In this document: positions 5,467-13,352 of the stretch, one piece after another
Layout: every line of letters starts with the position of its first letter
Numbering within the stretch: position 1 is the stretch's first letter
Source of the DNA: Lachnospiraceae bacterium UBA7076
Lineage (GTDB): Bacteria; Bacillota; Clostridia; Lachnospirales; Lachnospiraceae
Length of the DNA stretch: 22,016 bases
Assembly (NCBI GenBank): GCA_002493625.1
Contig: DKZK01000035.1
Span: forward strand, 145,228 to 167,243
Reading direction: 5' to 3'
The notes under the pieces: generated by a model
Told to the model about the DNA's origin: nothing
What the model saw: only the letters and a program-made list of their open reading frames with translations
The model's database searches: none
Position numbers and translations under genes: made by a program

Positions 5467-8400
5467 ATGGATAATTATGAGGTGGCGCTAAGCAAAATAA
5501 AATATCAGCTGTTATGCGGTAATGAACCAAGTATGTCTGATTGGATTGATCTGTTAGTGTTTCTTGAGGGTGGGACGGATGGAGAAACAATAAATAACAT
5601 ATATGATTTTATCGTGGATAATTTTTCCTTTGAAATATCTGAAAATGCAGAGGGATATTTATATTACGGTAAGCTGAACGATACTGTGCCTATTTGGAAG
5701 ACGGTTGATGAGGTCGTTAAAAATAACAGTTCATATGGGTATATTTCAAGCTCTCAGGCTGGAAAGATTATTAATAACGAAATATTTCAAGATGCTGTTC
5801 TGGATGTTTTGAAGGATAATTCATTGGCAGGAAATGACGATTTCCTTTTCAATGGACATTATGCTTCCGGTGAGATATATTTTTCCGACGGAACAAAGGT
5901 GCAGGCGCTTAACGACTTCTTTTCCGAAAACTATGTTAAAAACCTTAAATGCCCTAATGTGAACACCATGCTGTCAGGTGATTATACACGAAACTGCTTT
6001 GTAAGAACTGAATTTAAGGCATTACTGGAAAATGATGCTGTCAAAACTATTAACGGAATTGATAAAAATGTATTTAAGGAATTATATAAATTAGCTCCGG
6101 AAGATGAGATAATGCCATATCTGTGTGATGCAATTAAGGCAAGTGAAGTTTCATCATTAAAGGACATTTACTACATAATAGAAAATATAGATGGAAAAGA
6201 CGTAGTAAAAATTGTAAGCAAGGATTCGTCAGGTGCGACAAGCCTGATAGATACTCTTATTTCAGGTGAAAAAATTACCTCGGCCTCAACACATTCCATC
6301 GATGATATTCTGCTTAAATACGATACTGCTTTATCGCAGGAAAGCAGGACAATTTTGAGGAATTTATCAAGGGAAAGCAATACGGCATTGTATGATATTC
6401 TCATCAAAGATTCAGATGATATATTGTCTATGGCAGGAAAAGAGAGTATGCAGATTGGACGGTTTACCCTGACAAAGGGACAGCCTGTTATTGAAACATT
6501 GCCAAACGGGGGAAAAGTATATGCCCAATTGTCTGATATAACCAGTGCGGAAGATGCTGTTGCAAATGGTTATAAAGCATTGGACGGTACAGACGGAAAA
6601 TTGTTTGGAATGTCCAAAAACGGAGTGCTGAAGGTTTTGAATATAGCTGTGGGAACATTTGTCGTTATAGATGCAGCAAAGACATTTTATGATGCAGGGG
6701 TAGAGCTCCAGAATGGCAATTATAAAGAGGCAGGCAAAATACTTATCTCATATGGGACAACAATGCTAAGCGCTCTTGGATGGTCAGCGCTGATGACGGA
6801 ATCTTCTATTGCTGCCGGAGTATTATTTGCTACGGCGATATCGAATCCTGTACTGCTTTTTGCGGGAATTGCAGGAGGTATTGTCGGAACTGTACTTGGT
6901 AAACTGATTGGCGAAGATCTTGGTGAACTTGTATATAACCTTGTAGAACACTTAGGCGATGGTCTTCAGGAGTTGTACGACGAAGCGCGTGCTATATGGC
7001 GGTATATAGCAGACCCGTTGGTAATCGACCTTGACGGTGACGGCTTTGAAATGCTCAGCGTGGAGGACGGGGTACATTTTGATGAGGACAACAAGGGACT
7101 TGCCGAAAAGACGGAATGGGCAGGGGCAAAGGAAGGTCTGCTTGCTCTTGATATAAATGGAGACGGAAAAATAAATGACGGCTCGGAATTATTTGGAACT
7201 TCAACGCACCTTCCGGACGGAACAATCGCTCAAAGCGGTTTTGAGGCGTTGGCACAGTACGACCGGAACGGTGACGGAGTCATTGATGCACAAGATGAAA
7301 TCTTTGCAAGTCTCAGGGTCTGGCAGGATAAAAACAGCAACGGTGTTACCGATGAGGGGGAGCTTTATACCCTTGCTGACCTTGGAATCACCGGCATATC
7401 ACTTGACGCCACTGAGGAGAACGGACGAAGGGTATCACAGGTAAGCTTTCAAAGCGGCGCATCCGTTAAAATGGGAGAGTTTGATTTTGCTGCAAAGCAT
7501 TATGATGCAAAGGAAAAACATAACATTGAAATATCACCGGAAATAGCAGGGCTTCCAAATATACAGCCCATGGGAAATGTGGAATCCCTTCATACAATGA
7601 TGCAGCTTGATGAAACAGGCGTGTTAAAGGCATATGTAGAGCAGTTTATCGCTTCCCAGTCACGCGGGGAAAGAGAAAAAATTCTTACAAAAATAATATA
7701 TTTCATTACAGGGGCGGAAAACGTCGCGGCAGGCAGCAGAGGAACGGAATTTGACGCTCAAAAGCTTGCCGTAATTGAGGCGTTTATGGGACAACCCTTT
7801 GAGGGTACGGCGGGAGCAAATCCCGTCAATACTGCTGCTGAAATTTTGGAGGATATGTACATTGACATATACAATGCATACTATAGCCTGTTAAGTGAGC
7901 AGACACACATGAAAGACTTTATGTCAATGACATTTTGGACTGAGGATGAGACCGGAAAAAAATACCTGAATACGGACATATTCAACGAATTTGTATCATT
8001 CTGCATGGAAAACGGATGCGACATGACGGACGTGGTTGCCGACATGGCGAGATACATATCATCCGTAAATATGGAAAACGAAGACAACTTCAGGGACTTT
8101 TTAGCCGGCTATGCGGACCGTATGGACTATGTTCATGCAGTGGCAGGCGTGTGCAGCAAGCATGTATATTATTTTCAGGAACAAGACGCTGATTACCGGG
8201 CAGGAAAAAATGTGGATATCATCTTTGGCGGAAAAAATAATGACAGGATAGATGGAGGCAATGGTGGAGATTTTATCTATGGCGGGGACGGAGACGACGC
8301 AATTAATGGGGAAAGCGGAGATGACGTCCTTACAGGGGGAAAGGGAAACGATATTCTGGTCGGAGCAGGCGGAAATGATACATACTTATTTAATATAGGC

Positions 8401-9870
8401 GACGGGGAAGACCTTGTCTGGGATTACGAGGAAGGAGACATAAAGGACACGGAGGACCGGATAATATTCGGAGAAGGAATAACGCCGGACAGCATAACAC
8501 TTGAAAGGGATGAGGATGACCTTATCATAAACTACGGGGAAGGAGACCGCATCCGCATAAAAAACATTCATAAATATGATACAAATTTTATAGAATACAT
8601 AGAATTTGCAGACGGAACCGTGTGGGAAGAAGCCGACATAGCAAAGCATTCAAGGGTAAGGACCGGAAGCGCCCGGAATGATTTCATGCGTGGATATGAA
8701 AAAAAGCTGGGATATGACCCGGATGAAATCTTTTATGCAGGGGCAGGAAATGACGACATAAGGGCAGGAGCAGGAAACGATATCATATACGGAGAGGACG
8801 GAGACGACGCAATTAACGGGGAAAGCGGCGATGATATCCTGATAGGGGGAAAGGGAAACGATGTTCTGGTTGGAGCAAGCGGAAATGATACCTACATATT
8901 CAACAAAGGCGACGGGGAAGACCTTGCCTGGGATTATGAGGAAGGCGACATAAAGGACACGGAGGACAGAATCATATTCGGGGAGGGAATAACGCCGGAT
9001 GATATAACACTTGAAAGGGACGAGGATGACCTTATCATAAACTACGGGGAAGGAGACCGCATCCGCATAAAAAACATCCATAAATATGATACAAATTTTG
9101 TGGAATACATAGAATTTGCAGACGGAACGGTGTGGGGTGAAGCCGACATAGCAAAGCATTCAAGGGTAAGGAACGGAAGCGCCCGGAATGATTTCATGTA
9201 TGGATATGGAAAAAAGCTGGGATATGACCCGGATGAAATCTTTTATGCAGGGGCAGGAAATGACTGCATAAATGCAGGAGACGGAAATGACACCATATAC
9301 GGAGAGGACGGAGACGATGTAATTTACGGGGAAAGCGGCGATGATATCCTGATAGGAGGAAAGGGAAACGATTTTCTGGTGGGAGGAAACGGAAATGATA
9401 CCTACATATTCAACAAAGGCGATGGGGAAGACCTTGTCTGGGATTATGAGGAAGGCGACATAAAGGACACGGAGGACCGGATAATATTCGGAGAGGGAAT
9501 AATGCCGGATGATATAACACTTGAAAGGAACGACTATGACCTTGTCATGAACTATGGGGAAGGAGACAGCATCCGGATAAGGAATGTCTATAAATATGAT
9601 ACAAATCTTGTGGAATATGTGGAGTTTGCCGATGGCACAACCTGTACAGTTGATTATGACAATGCCGTAATGAATATTATATCTGAAAAAAATGATACAC
9701 AGGACGAGCCATGCAGCCGGACAGAATGCTGTATGTCAGATGCGGAGCTTGACAATATGGTGAATATTCTTGTTCAGGATATGTCAGAGGGCGGGGCTGA
9801 TACGGTATACGATATGGAAAGCGTGGAGACGGTAAATAACGTGGATAATGTGCAGCTGTGGGTTCAATAA
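5467..9870 (+). CDS. RTX protein with FrpC-like self-processing module
   Basis: This 1467-residue protein is the probable substrate of the exporter encoded downstream. Residues 1-110 resemble the preceding small proteins (SDWI at 24-27, YGYIS at 90-94). Residues 432-484 form a long hydrophobic Ala/Gly-rich segment that could insert in a membrane. Asp516-Pro517 is followed by the LDLDGDG-type calcium-binding region (about 517-693). That region matches the self-processing module of Neisseria FrpC, where calcium triggers Asp-Pro cleavage and the new Asp end can link to lysine. A helical segment follows (about 694-915). Residues 919 to about 1395 hold three 170-residue units, each with GGxGxD nonapeptides plus a haemolysin-related beta domain (FADGT). 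The C-terminus has NILVQDM, reminiscent of type I secretion tails. No N-terminal signal peptide is present. The start follows the preceding stop directly. Toxin activity is inferred, not shown. Confidence 0.9.
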   Translation: MDNYEVALSKIKYQLLCGNEPSMSDWIDLLVFLEGGTDGETINNIYDFIVDNFSFEISENAEGYLYYGKLNDTVPIWKTVDEVVKNNSSYGYISSSQAGKIINNEIFQDAVLDVLKDNSLAGNDDFLFNGHYASGEIYFSDGTKVQALNDFFSENYVKNLKCPNVNTMLSGDYTRNCFVRTEFKALLENDAVKTINGIDKNVFKELYKLAPEDEIMPYLCDAIKASEVSSLKDIYYIIENIDGKDVVKIVSKDSSGATSLIDTLISGEKITSASTHSIDDILLKYDTALSQESRTILRNLSRESNTALYDILIKDSDDILSMAGKESMQIGRFTLTKGQPVIETLPNGGKVYAQLSDITSAEDAVANGYKALDGTDGKLFGMSKNGVLKVLNIAVGTFVVIDAAKTFYDAGVELQNGNYKEAGKILISYGTTMLSALGWSALMTESSIAAGVLFATAISNPVLLFAGIAGGIVGTVLGKLIGEDLGELVYNLVEHLGDGLQELYDEARAIWRYIADPLVIDLDGDGFEMLSVEDGVHFDEDNKGLAEKTEWAGAKEGLLALDINGDGKINDGSELFGTSTHLPDGTIAQSGFEALAQYDRNGDGVIDAQDEIFASLRVWQDKNSNGVTDEGELYTLADLGITGISLDATEENGRRVSQVSFQSGASVKMGEFDFAAKHYDAKEKHNIEISPEIAGLPNIQPMGNVESLHTMMQLDETGVLKAYVEQFIASQSRGEREKILTKIIYFITGAENVAAGSRGTEFDAQKLAVIEAFMGQPFEGTAGANPVNTAAEILEDMYIDIYNAYYSLLSEQTHMKDFMSMTFWTEDETGKKYLNTDIFNEFVSFCMENGCDMTDVVADMARYISSVNMENEDNFRDFLAGYADRMDYVHAVAGVCSKHVYYFQEQDADYRAGKNVDIIFGGKNNDRIDGGNGGDFIYGGDGDDAINGESGDDVLTGGKGNDILVGAGGNDTYLFNIGDGEDLVWDYEEGDIKDTEDRIIFGEGITPDSITLERDEDDLIINYGEGDRIRIKNIHKYDTNFIEYIEFADGTVWEEADIAKHSRVRTGSARNDFMRGYEKKLGYDPDEIFYAGAGNDDIRAGAGNDIIYGEDGDDAINGESGDDILIGGKGNDVLVGASGNDTYIFNKGDGEDLAWDYEEGDIKDTEDRIIFGEGITPDDITLERDEDDLIINYGEGDRIRIKNIHKYDTNFVEYIEFADGTVWGEADIAKHSRVRNGSARNDFMYGYGKKLGYDPDEIFYAGAGNDCINAGDGNDTIYGEDGDDVIYGESGDDILIGGKGNDFLVGGNGNDTYIFNKGDGEDLVWDYEEGDIKDTEDRIIFGEGIMPDDITLERNDYDLVMNYGEGDSIRIRNVYKYDTNLVEYVEFADGTTCTVDYDNAVMNIISEKNDTQDEPCSRTECCMSDAELDNMVNILVQDMSEGGADTVYDMESVETVNNVDNVQLWVQ
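7012..7545 (+). other. Predicted self-processing module with Asp-Pro site
   Basis: Codons 516-517 encode Asp-Pro, directly ahead of LVIDLDGDG. Several DxNGDG-type calcium loops follow, with the GSELFG and LRVWQD landmarks. This is the order seen in FrpC-family self-processing modules, in which the Asp-Pro bond is the cleaved one. The right border is approximate. Confidence 0.75.
8221..9660. repeat. Three tandem 510-bp (170-residue) RTX units
   Basis: Matching landmarks (the GAGACGACG-type sequence at 8291, 8801 and 9311) recur with an exact 510-base period. The units run 8221-8730, 8731-9240 and 9241 to about 9660. Long stretches are nearly identical at base level, which indicates recent intragenic duplication or gene conversion. 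Each unit has nonapeptide RTX repeats, a WDYEEGD segment and a beta domain ending in FADGT. Confidence 0.9.
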
Positions 9871-9910
9871 GAAGGACAAACTTATTTATTAAAGGAGTTA
9901 AAAACATACA

Positions 9911-10183
9911 ATGGATAAAAACCCAAATACAGGATATATGTGTTTTCTTATCGTGACAAGGTTTTTGGGCGTTAAAGTACCGAAGGATTATGAAAAAAGG
10001 TTTATTTAAAAGGAAAATACATTTTATGAGCTTGTCAGAACCGCAAAGGACCTTGGCTTAAAGGCGGCTGCGGGAAAGCTTAAAATAAAGAAGCTTGACA
10101 AAACAACAGTTCCGGTTATTGCAAAACTGAAAAATGGCGGGTATCTGCTGCTCGTCAGTCATCAGAATAATACTTGGGTTATT
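9911..10183 (+). pseudogene. N-terminal C39-like domain of the exporter, with in-frame TAA
   Basis: An ATG at 9911, preceded by AAAGGAG, opens the same reading frame as the exporter below. It encodes a C39-like domain resembling that of HlyB: GYMCFLIVTRFLGV near the start, then YEKRF, LVRTAKDLGLKA and GGYLLLVS. A single TAA at 10007-10009 (codon 33) interrupts it; the frame is otherwise open into the transporter. The peptidase triad is missing: the Cys position appears to be Thr, the His position is Tyr78 and the Asp position is Asn93. It is therefore a non-proteolytic C39-like domain, as in HlyB, which binds RTX substrates. The TAA may be a nonsense mutation, a sequencing error or a readthrough site. 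Confidence 0.8.
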
Positions 10184-12034
10184 TTGAATCCCTTAAAGGG
10201 AACGCCGGAAAGCATAGATGAGAAAAAACTTTTTCAGGAATTATCCGGAGAGGTTATTATTCTTGGAAAAGGAAAGAGACAGGAAGGAGAAAACGGCAAT
10301 AAAAAATTTGGCTTCGGGTGGTTTATTCCTACGATAATGAAATTTAAAAGGCAGTTTATCTGTGTGCTTATCGCAGTGTTTTTTATTCAGATTTTAGGAA
10401 TACTTACGCCTCTTATGACACAGGTGGTTGTCGATAAGGTCCTGGCGCACCATGCCATGAATACTTTAAATACCATAGCCATAGGTATTTTTATCGTATA
10501 TGTATATGAGCTGCTTATCAGCCTGTGTAAAAGCTATCTTTTTGTACACACGACAAATCGTATAGACGTGATGTTAAGCGCAAAGCTTTTTCATCATTTA
10601 TTTGGGCTGCCTCTTAAGTATTTTGAATCGCGCAGGGTTGGAGAAACCGTTGCAAGGGTGAGGGAGCTTGATCAGATCCGCGCCTTTTTGACTGGCACGC
10701 CTCTTTCATCAATTGTGGATGTGTTTTTTGTCTCAGTATATATTGTTGTACTTTTTCTTTATAATGTCAGGCTGGCGCTCATTGTTACTGCATCGCTGCC
10801 GGTATTTGCAATTTTATCAATGATAGTAACGCCGTTATTTAAAAAGAGGCTTGACGAAAAATTTGAAACGGGGGCAAGGTCACAATCCTTTTTGGTGGAA
10901 GCTATAAATGGGATCCATACGGTAAAAGCCTTTGCGCTTGAAAATTCCTTTGAGGATAAGTGGGGGGATTATCAGTCTGATTATGTAAAGGCAGGGTATA
11001 AGACCTCTATGATTTCTCAGGCTTCAGGGGCGGTTGCAAATTTCGTGCAGCATGTGGTGGATTTATTCGTTCTCGTATTTGGCGCAAAAGCTGTTATAGC
11101 AGGAAGCTTATCAATCGGTCAGCTTGTGGCATTCAGAATGCTTGCCGGCAGGGTGAGCGGGCCTGTGCTCAGACTTGTACAGCTTTGGCAGGAGTATCAG
11201 CAGGCTTCCCTGTCTGTAAAGAGAATAGGGGATATATTTAATTCTCCGGTTGAGAGCATGAGCGATAACTTATTACAGGAATTGCCTTCCCTGCATGGAA
11301 AAATCAGGTTTGAAAATGTCAGATTCCGATATAAAGTGGATGCAGCCGATGTACTGCATGGTATTTCCCTTGAAATAAAGGAAAACAGCATAACAGGATT
11401 GGTTGGCAGAAGCGGCTCCGGAAAAAGTACAATTTCAAAGCTGATTCAGCGCTTATATATTCCGCAAAGCGGACGTATATCTATCGACGGAATGGATGTG
11501 TCCCTGATGTCGCCCCAAACATTAAGACGTCAGATAGGTGTTGTATTGCAGGAAAATTTTATGTTCAACGGCACTGTGGCTGACAATATATCCATCCATT
11601 GTCCTGAGGCGTCCATGGAAAAAATAATAGAAACGGCTAAGCTTGCGGGAGCGCATGATTTTATCATGGAGCTTGAGCAGGGATATGATACGGTTATCGG
11701 TGAGCAGGGCGTTTCACTGTCAGGAGGGCAGAAACAGAGAGTGGCTATTGCGAGAGCCATTATTAATAATCCGAGAATATTGATTTTTGATGAAGCCACA
11801 TCGGCGCTTGACTATGAATCTGAAAGTATTATACAAAAAAATTTGAAGGATATATGTAAAAACAGAACGGTTCTTATTATTGCACACAGATTATCAACGC
11901 TTTCTGCTGCTGATGAAATCATGGTTATTGACAGAGGTGAGCTGAAGGAACGGGGAAATCATGAAGCGCTTATGAGAAGGAATGGTTTATATGCATATCT
12001 TTACAGGCAACAGTTAAGGGGTGATACGGAATGA
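10184..12034 (+). CDS. HlyB-type ABC exporter of RTX proteins (membrane and ATPase part)
   Basis: From the TTG at 10184 the open frame encodes 616 residues strongly resembling HlyB. Six transmembrane helices lie within roughly residues 45-330, including LPLKYFESRRVGETVARVRE, a hallmark of HlyB-type exporters. The ATPase domain has Walker A GRSGSGKST (408-416, Lys414), signature LSGGQKQR, Walker B LIFDEATSALD (Asp536-Glu537) and the switch AHRLST. The protein would move the RTX protein across the cytoplasmic membrane with HlyD. No ribosome binding site precedes 10184, so this TTG is only where the frame becomes uninterrupted. The natural start is probably 9911, interrupted at codon 33. Whether a functional transporter is made depends on that stop. 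The next gene overlaps by 4 bases. Confidence 0.88.
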   Translation: MNPLKGTPESIDEKKLFQELSGEVIILGKGKRQEGENGNKKFGFGWFIPTIMKFKRQFICVLIAVFFIQILGILTPLMTQVVVDKVLAHHAMNTLNTIAIGIFIVYVYELLISLCKSYLFVHTTNRIDVMLSAKLFHHLFGLPLKYFESRRVGETVARVRELDQIRAFLTGTPLSSIVDVFFVSVYIVVLFLYNVRLALIVTASLPVFAILSMIVTPLFKKRLDEKFETGARSQSFLVEAINGIHTVKAFALENSFEDKWGDYQSDYVKAGYKTSMISQASGAVANFVQHVVDLFVLVFGAKAVIAGSLSIGQLVAFRMLAGRVSGPVLRLVQLWQEYQQASLSVKRIGDIFNSPVESMSDNLLQELPSLHGKIRFENVRFRYKVDAADVLHGISLEIKENSITGLVGRSGSGKSTISKLIQRLYIPQSGRISIDGMDVSLMSPQTLRRQIGVVLQENFMFNGTVADNISIHCPEASMEKIIETAKLAGAHDFIMELEQGYDTVIGEQGVSLSGGQKQRVAIARAIINNPRILIFDEATSALDYESESIIQKNLKDICKNRTVLIIAHRLSTLSAADEIMVIDRGELKERGNHEALMRRNGLYAYLYRQQLRGDTE

Positions 12035-13140
12035 ATAAATATTTGGAAAAACGGATGAAGCTTAGTGACAGAAAACTTAAATATGACTTTCTTCCTTCCA
12101 TGATTGAAATTATAGAAAAGCCTTCAAATGTGCTTGGAGGCGTTATTTTATTTCTTGTTGTTTCCCTGATTGTGACAGCCTTAATCTGGGCGTCTGTATT
12201 TAAGCTTGATATTGCAATAACTGCCATGGGGACTTCTATGCCTGAGGCGGGTGTGGTTACATTGAGCAGCGCTTACGGCGGCAGAGTATCGGAAATCTAT
12301 GTTGAGGACGGAAGCCTTGTTAAGGAAGGAGATATAATTTTGTCTCTGGACAGTGATGAGGTAAACCTTAAAATTTCGGAATGTGAGTATAATTTAAATG
12401 TCTTAAACGTTCAAAGAGATGTTTATAAAGAAATATATGATTACCTGATTGCCGTAGAGGAAGGAGAAGATGTTGGGGAATTTGATATTAATTGTTCTGA
12501 CTATGGGGAATATTCTTCCATTGCTGAGGCAATCGTTATGGAAAAGGAAGCATATGCTGCAAAAATAGATGCCGTAGCTTACAGCCAGAGAGAAGTTGCC
12601 GGGAAGGAATATATGCTGAATGTGCTGGAAAATATCAATTCGCTGGATGTTAAAATATACAGTGCCGGAATAAGCCTTGAGGAAGCGCAAAAACAGCTTG
12701 AGCTATACAGTGTGAAAGCGCCGGCAGACGGACAGGTGACAGGGATGTCTGCATTTTCAAAGGGAAGTCTTATCAATCAGGGAGATACCGTAGGATATAT
12801 TCTGCCTGAGGAAAGCCGGACTGTTTTTACGGCATATGTGGCGGATGAGGATATTCTAAGGATAAAATGCGGTGACGCCGTAACTGTAAGAATTGCGGCA
12901 TATAATAACACGGAATATGAATATATGGAAGGAATCGTTACATATATAGGAGATATTTCATTTAATATAGAGGGAATGGGGGATGCTTATACGGTAAAAA
13001 TTCAAATGGAGGATTTACCGCAGGATATAAAGGCAGGATTGGAAGGAAGCTGTGATATTATAATAGGCGAGCGCAGTGTGCTTGACTATTTTCTTGAACC
13101 CTTTCAGGACGGTTTTAAAAACAGCCTGAAGGAAAGATGA
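12031..13140 (+). CDS. HlyD-type periplasmic-adaptor-like protein
   Basis: This 369-residue protein is the membrane-fusion partner of the HlyB-like exporter. An N-terminal cytoplasmic stretch (1-36) with a PSMIEIIEKPSN segment, as in HlyD, leads to one transmembrane helix (about 37-58). A biotinyl-lipoyl-like half domain follows (GGRVSEIYVEDGSLVKEGD, about 83-101). After a short helical region comes the second half (YSVKAPADGQVTG, about 229-241), then a beta-barrel and C-terminal tail. It is about 110 residues shorter than E. coli HlyD, the loss falling in the coiled-coil hairpin that contacts TolC. That fits a bacterium with no outer membrane. The start codon overlaps the exporter stop (ATGA), showing translational coupling. 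No clear terminator follows. Confidence 0.88.
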   Translation: MNKYLEKRMKLSDRKLKYDFLPSMIEIIEKPSNVLGGVILFLVVSLIVTALIWASVFKLDIAITAMGTSMPEAGVVTLSSAYGGRVSEIYVEDGSLVKEGDIILSLDSDEVNLKISECEYNLNVLNVQRDVYKEIYDYLIAVEEGEDVGEFDINCSDYGEYSSIAEAIVMEKEAYAAKIDAVAYSQREVAGKEYMLNVLENINSLDVKIYSAGISLEEAQKQLELYSVKAPADGQVTGMSAFSKGSLINQGDTVGYILPEESRTVFTAYVADEDILRIKCGDAVTVRIAAYNNTEYEYMEGIVTYIGDISFNIEGMGDAYTVKIQMEDLPQDIKAGLEGSCDIIIGERSVLDYFLEPFQDGFKNSLKER

Positions 13141-13190
13141 TATAAACGCAAAAGCGAAAAGGTTTGGTAATAAACATCGGTTTTTCCAAC

Positions 13191-13219
13191 TGGATATATT
13201 CTTTTTTTTGTGGTAAAAT
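13191..13219 (+). promoter_or_regulatory. Possible promoter of the Bat-type operon
   Basis: TGGATA (13191-13196) and TAAAAT (13214-13219) are 17 bases apart. The -35 box is a four-of-six match, so the call is tentative. The 212-base gap before the MoxR gene is the only likely place for a promoter. I see no convincing terminator for the RTX locus in it. Confidence 0.4.
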
Positions 13220-13352
13220 TTTCACATGTGTTTTATAACATCAGGTAATTGCGAAACTCCTTGTTTTGAAAAAAGAATTTCCCAATTGCCTGAAAACCTA
13301 TTTGAGCAATACAGACAATATCAGACAAGGAAGGATAAGGGGAATACATGTT

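Noticed and set aside
3942..5470. SDWI...GG in the small proteins and RTX protein as a double-glycine leader cut by a C39 peptidase
   Set aside because: Spacing between SDWI and GG varies (3 to 7 residues), the hydrophobic pattern of such leaders is poor, and the exporter's C39-like domain lacks the Cys, His and Asp of the protease.
7055..7444. Short open frames overlapping the self-processing module on both strands
   Set aside because: They overlap a strongly conserved coding region in other frames and show no family features.
8650..9159. 169-codon minus-strand open frame within the RTX gene
   Set aside because: It recurs in shorter form at 8386-8649 simply because it is the antisense of the 510-bp repeats; no ribosome binding site or domain.
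10007..10009. TAA recoded as a sense codon by an altered genetic code
   Set aside because: TAA ends many other genes here (murF, RTX protein, paralogues), so the code is standard. Selenocysteine and pyrrolysine use TGA and TAG.
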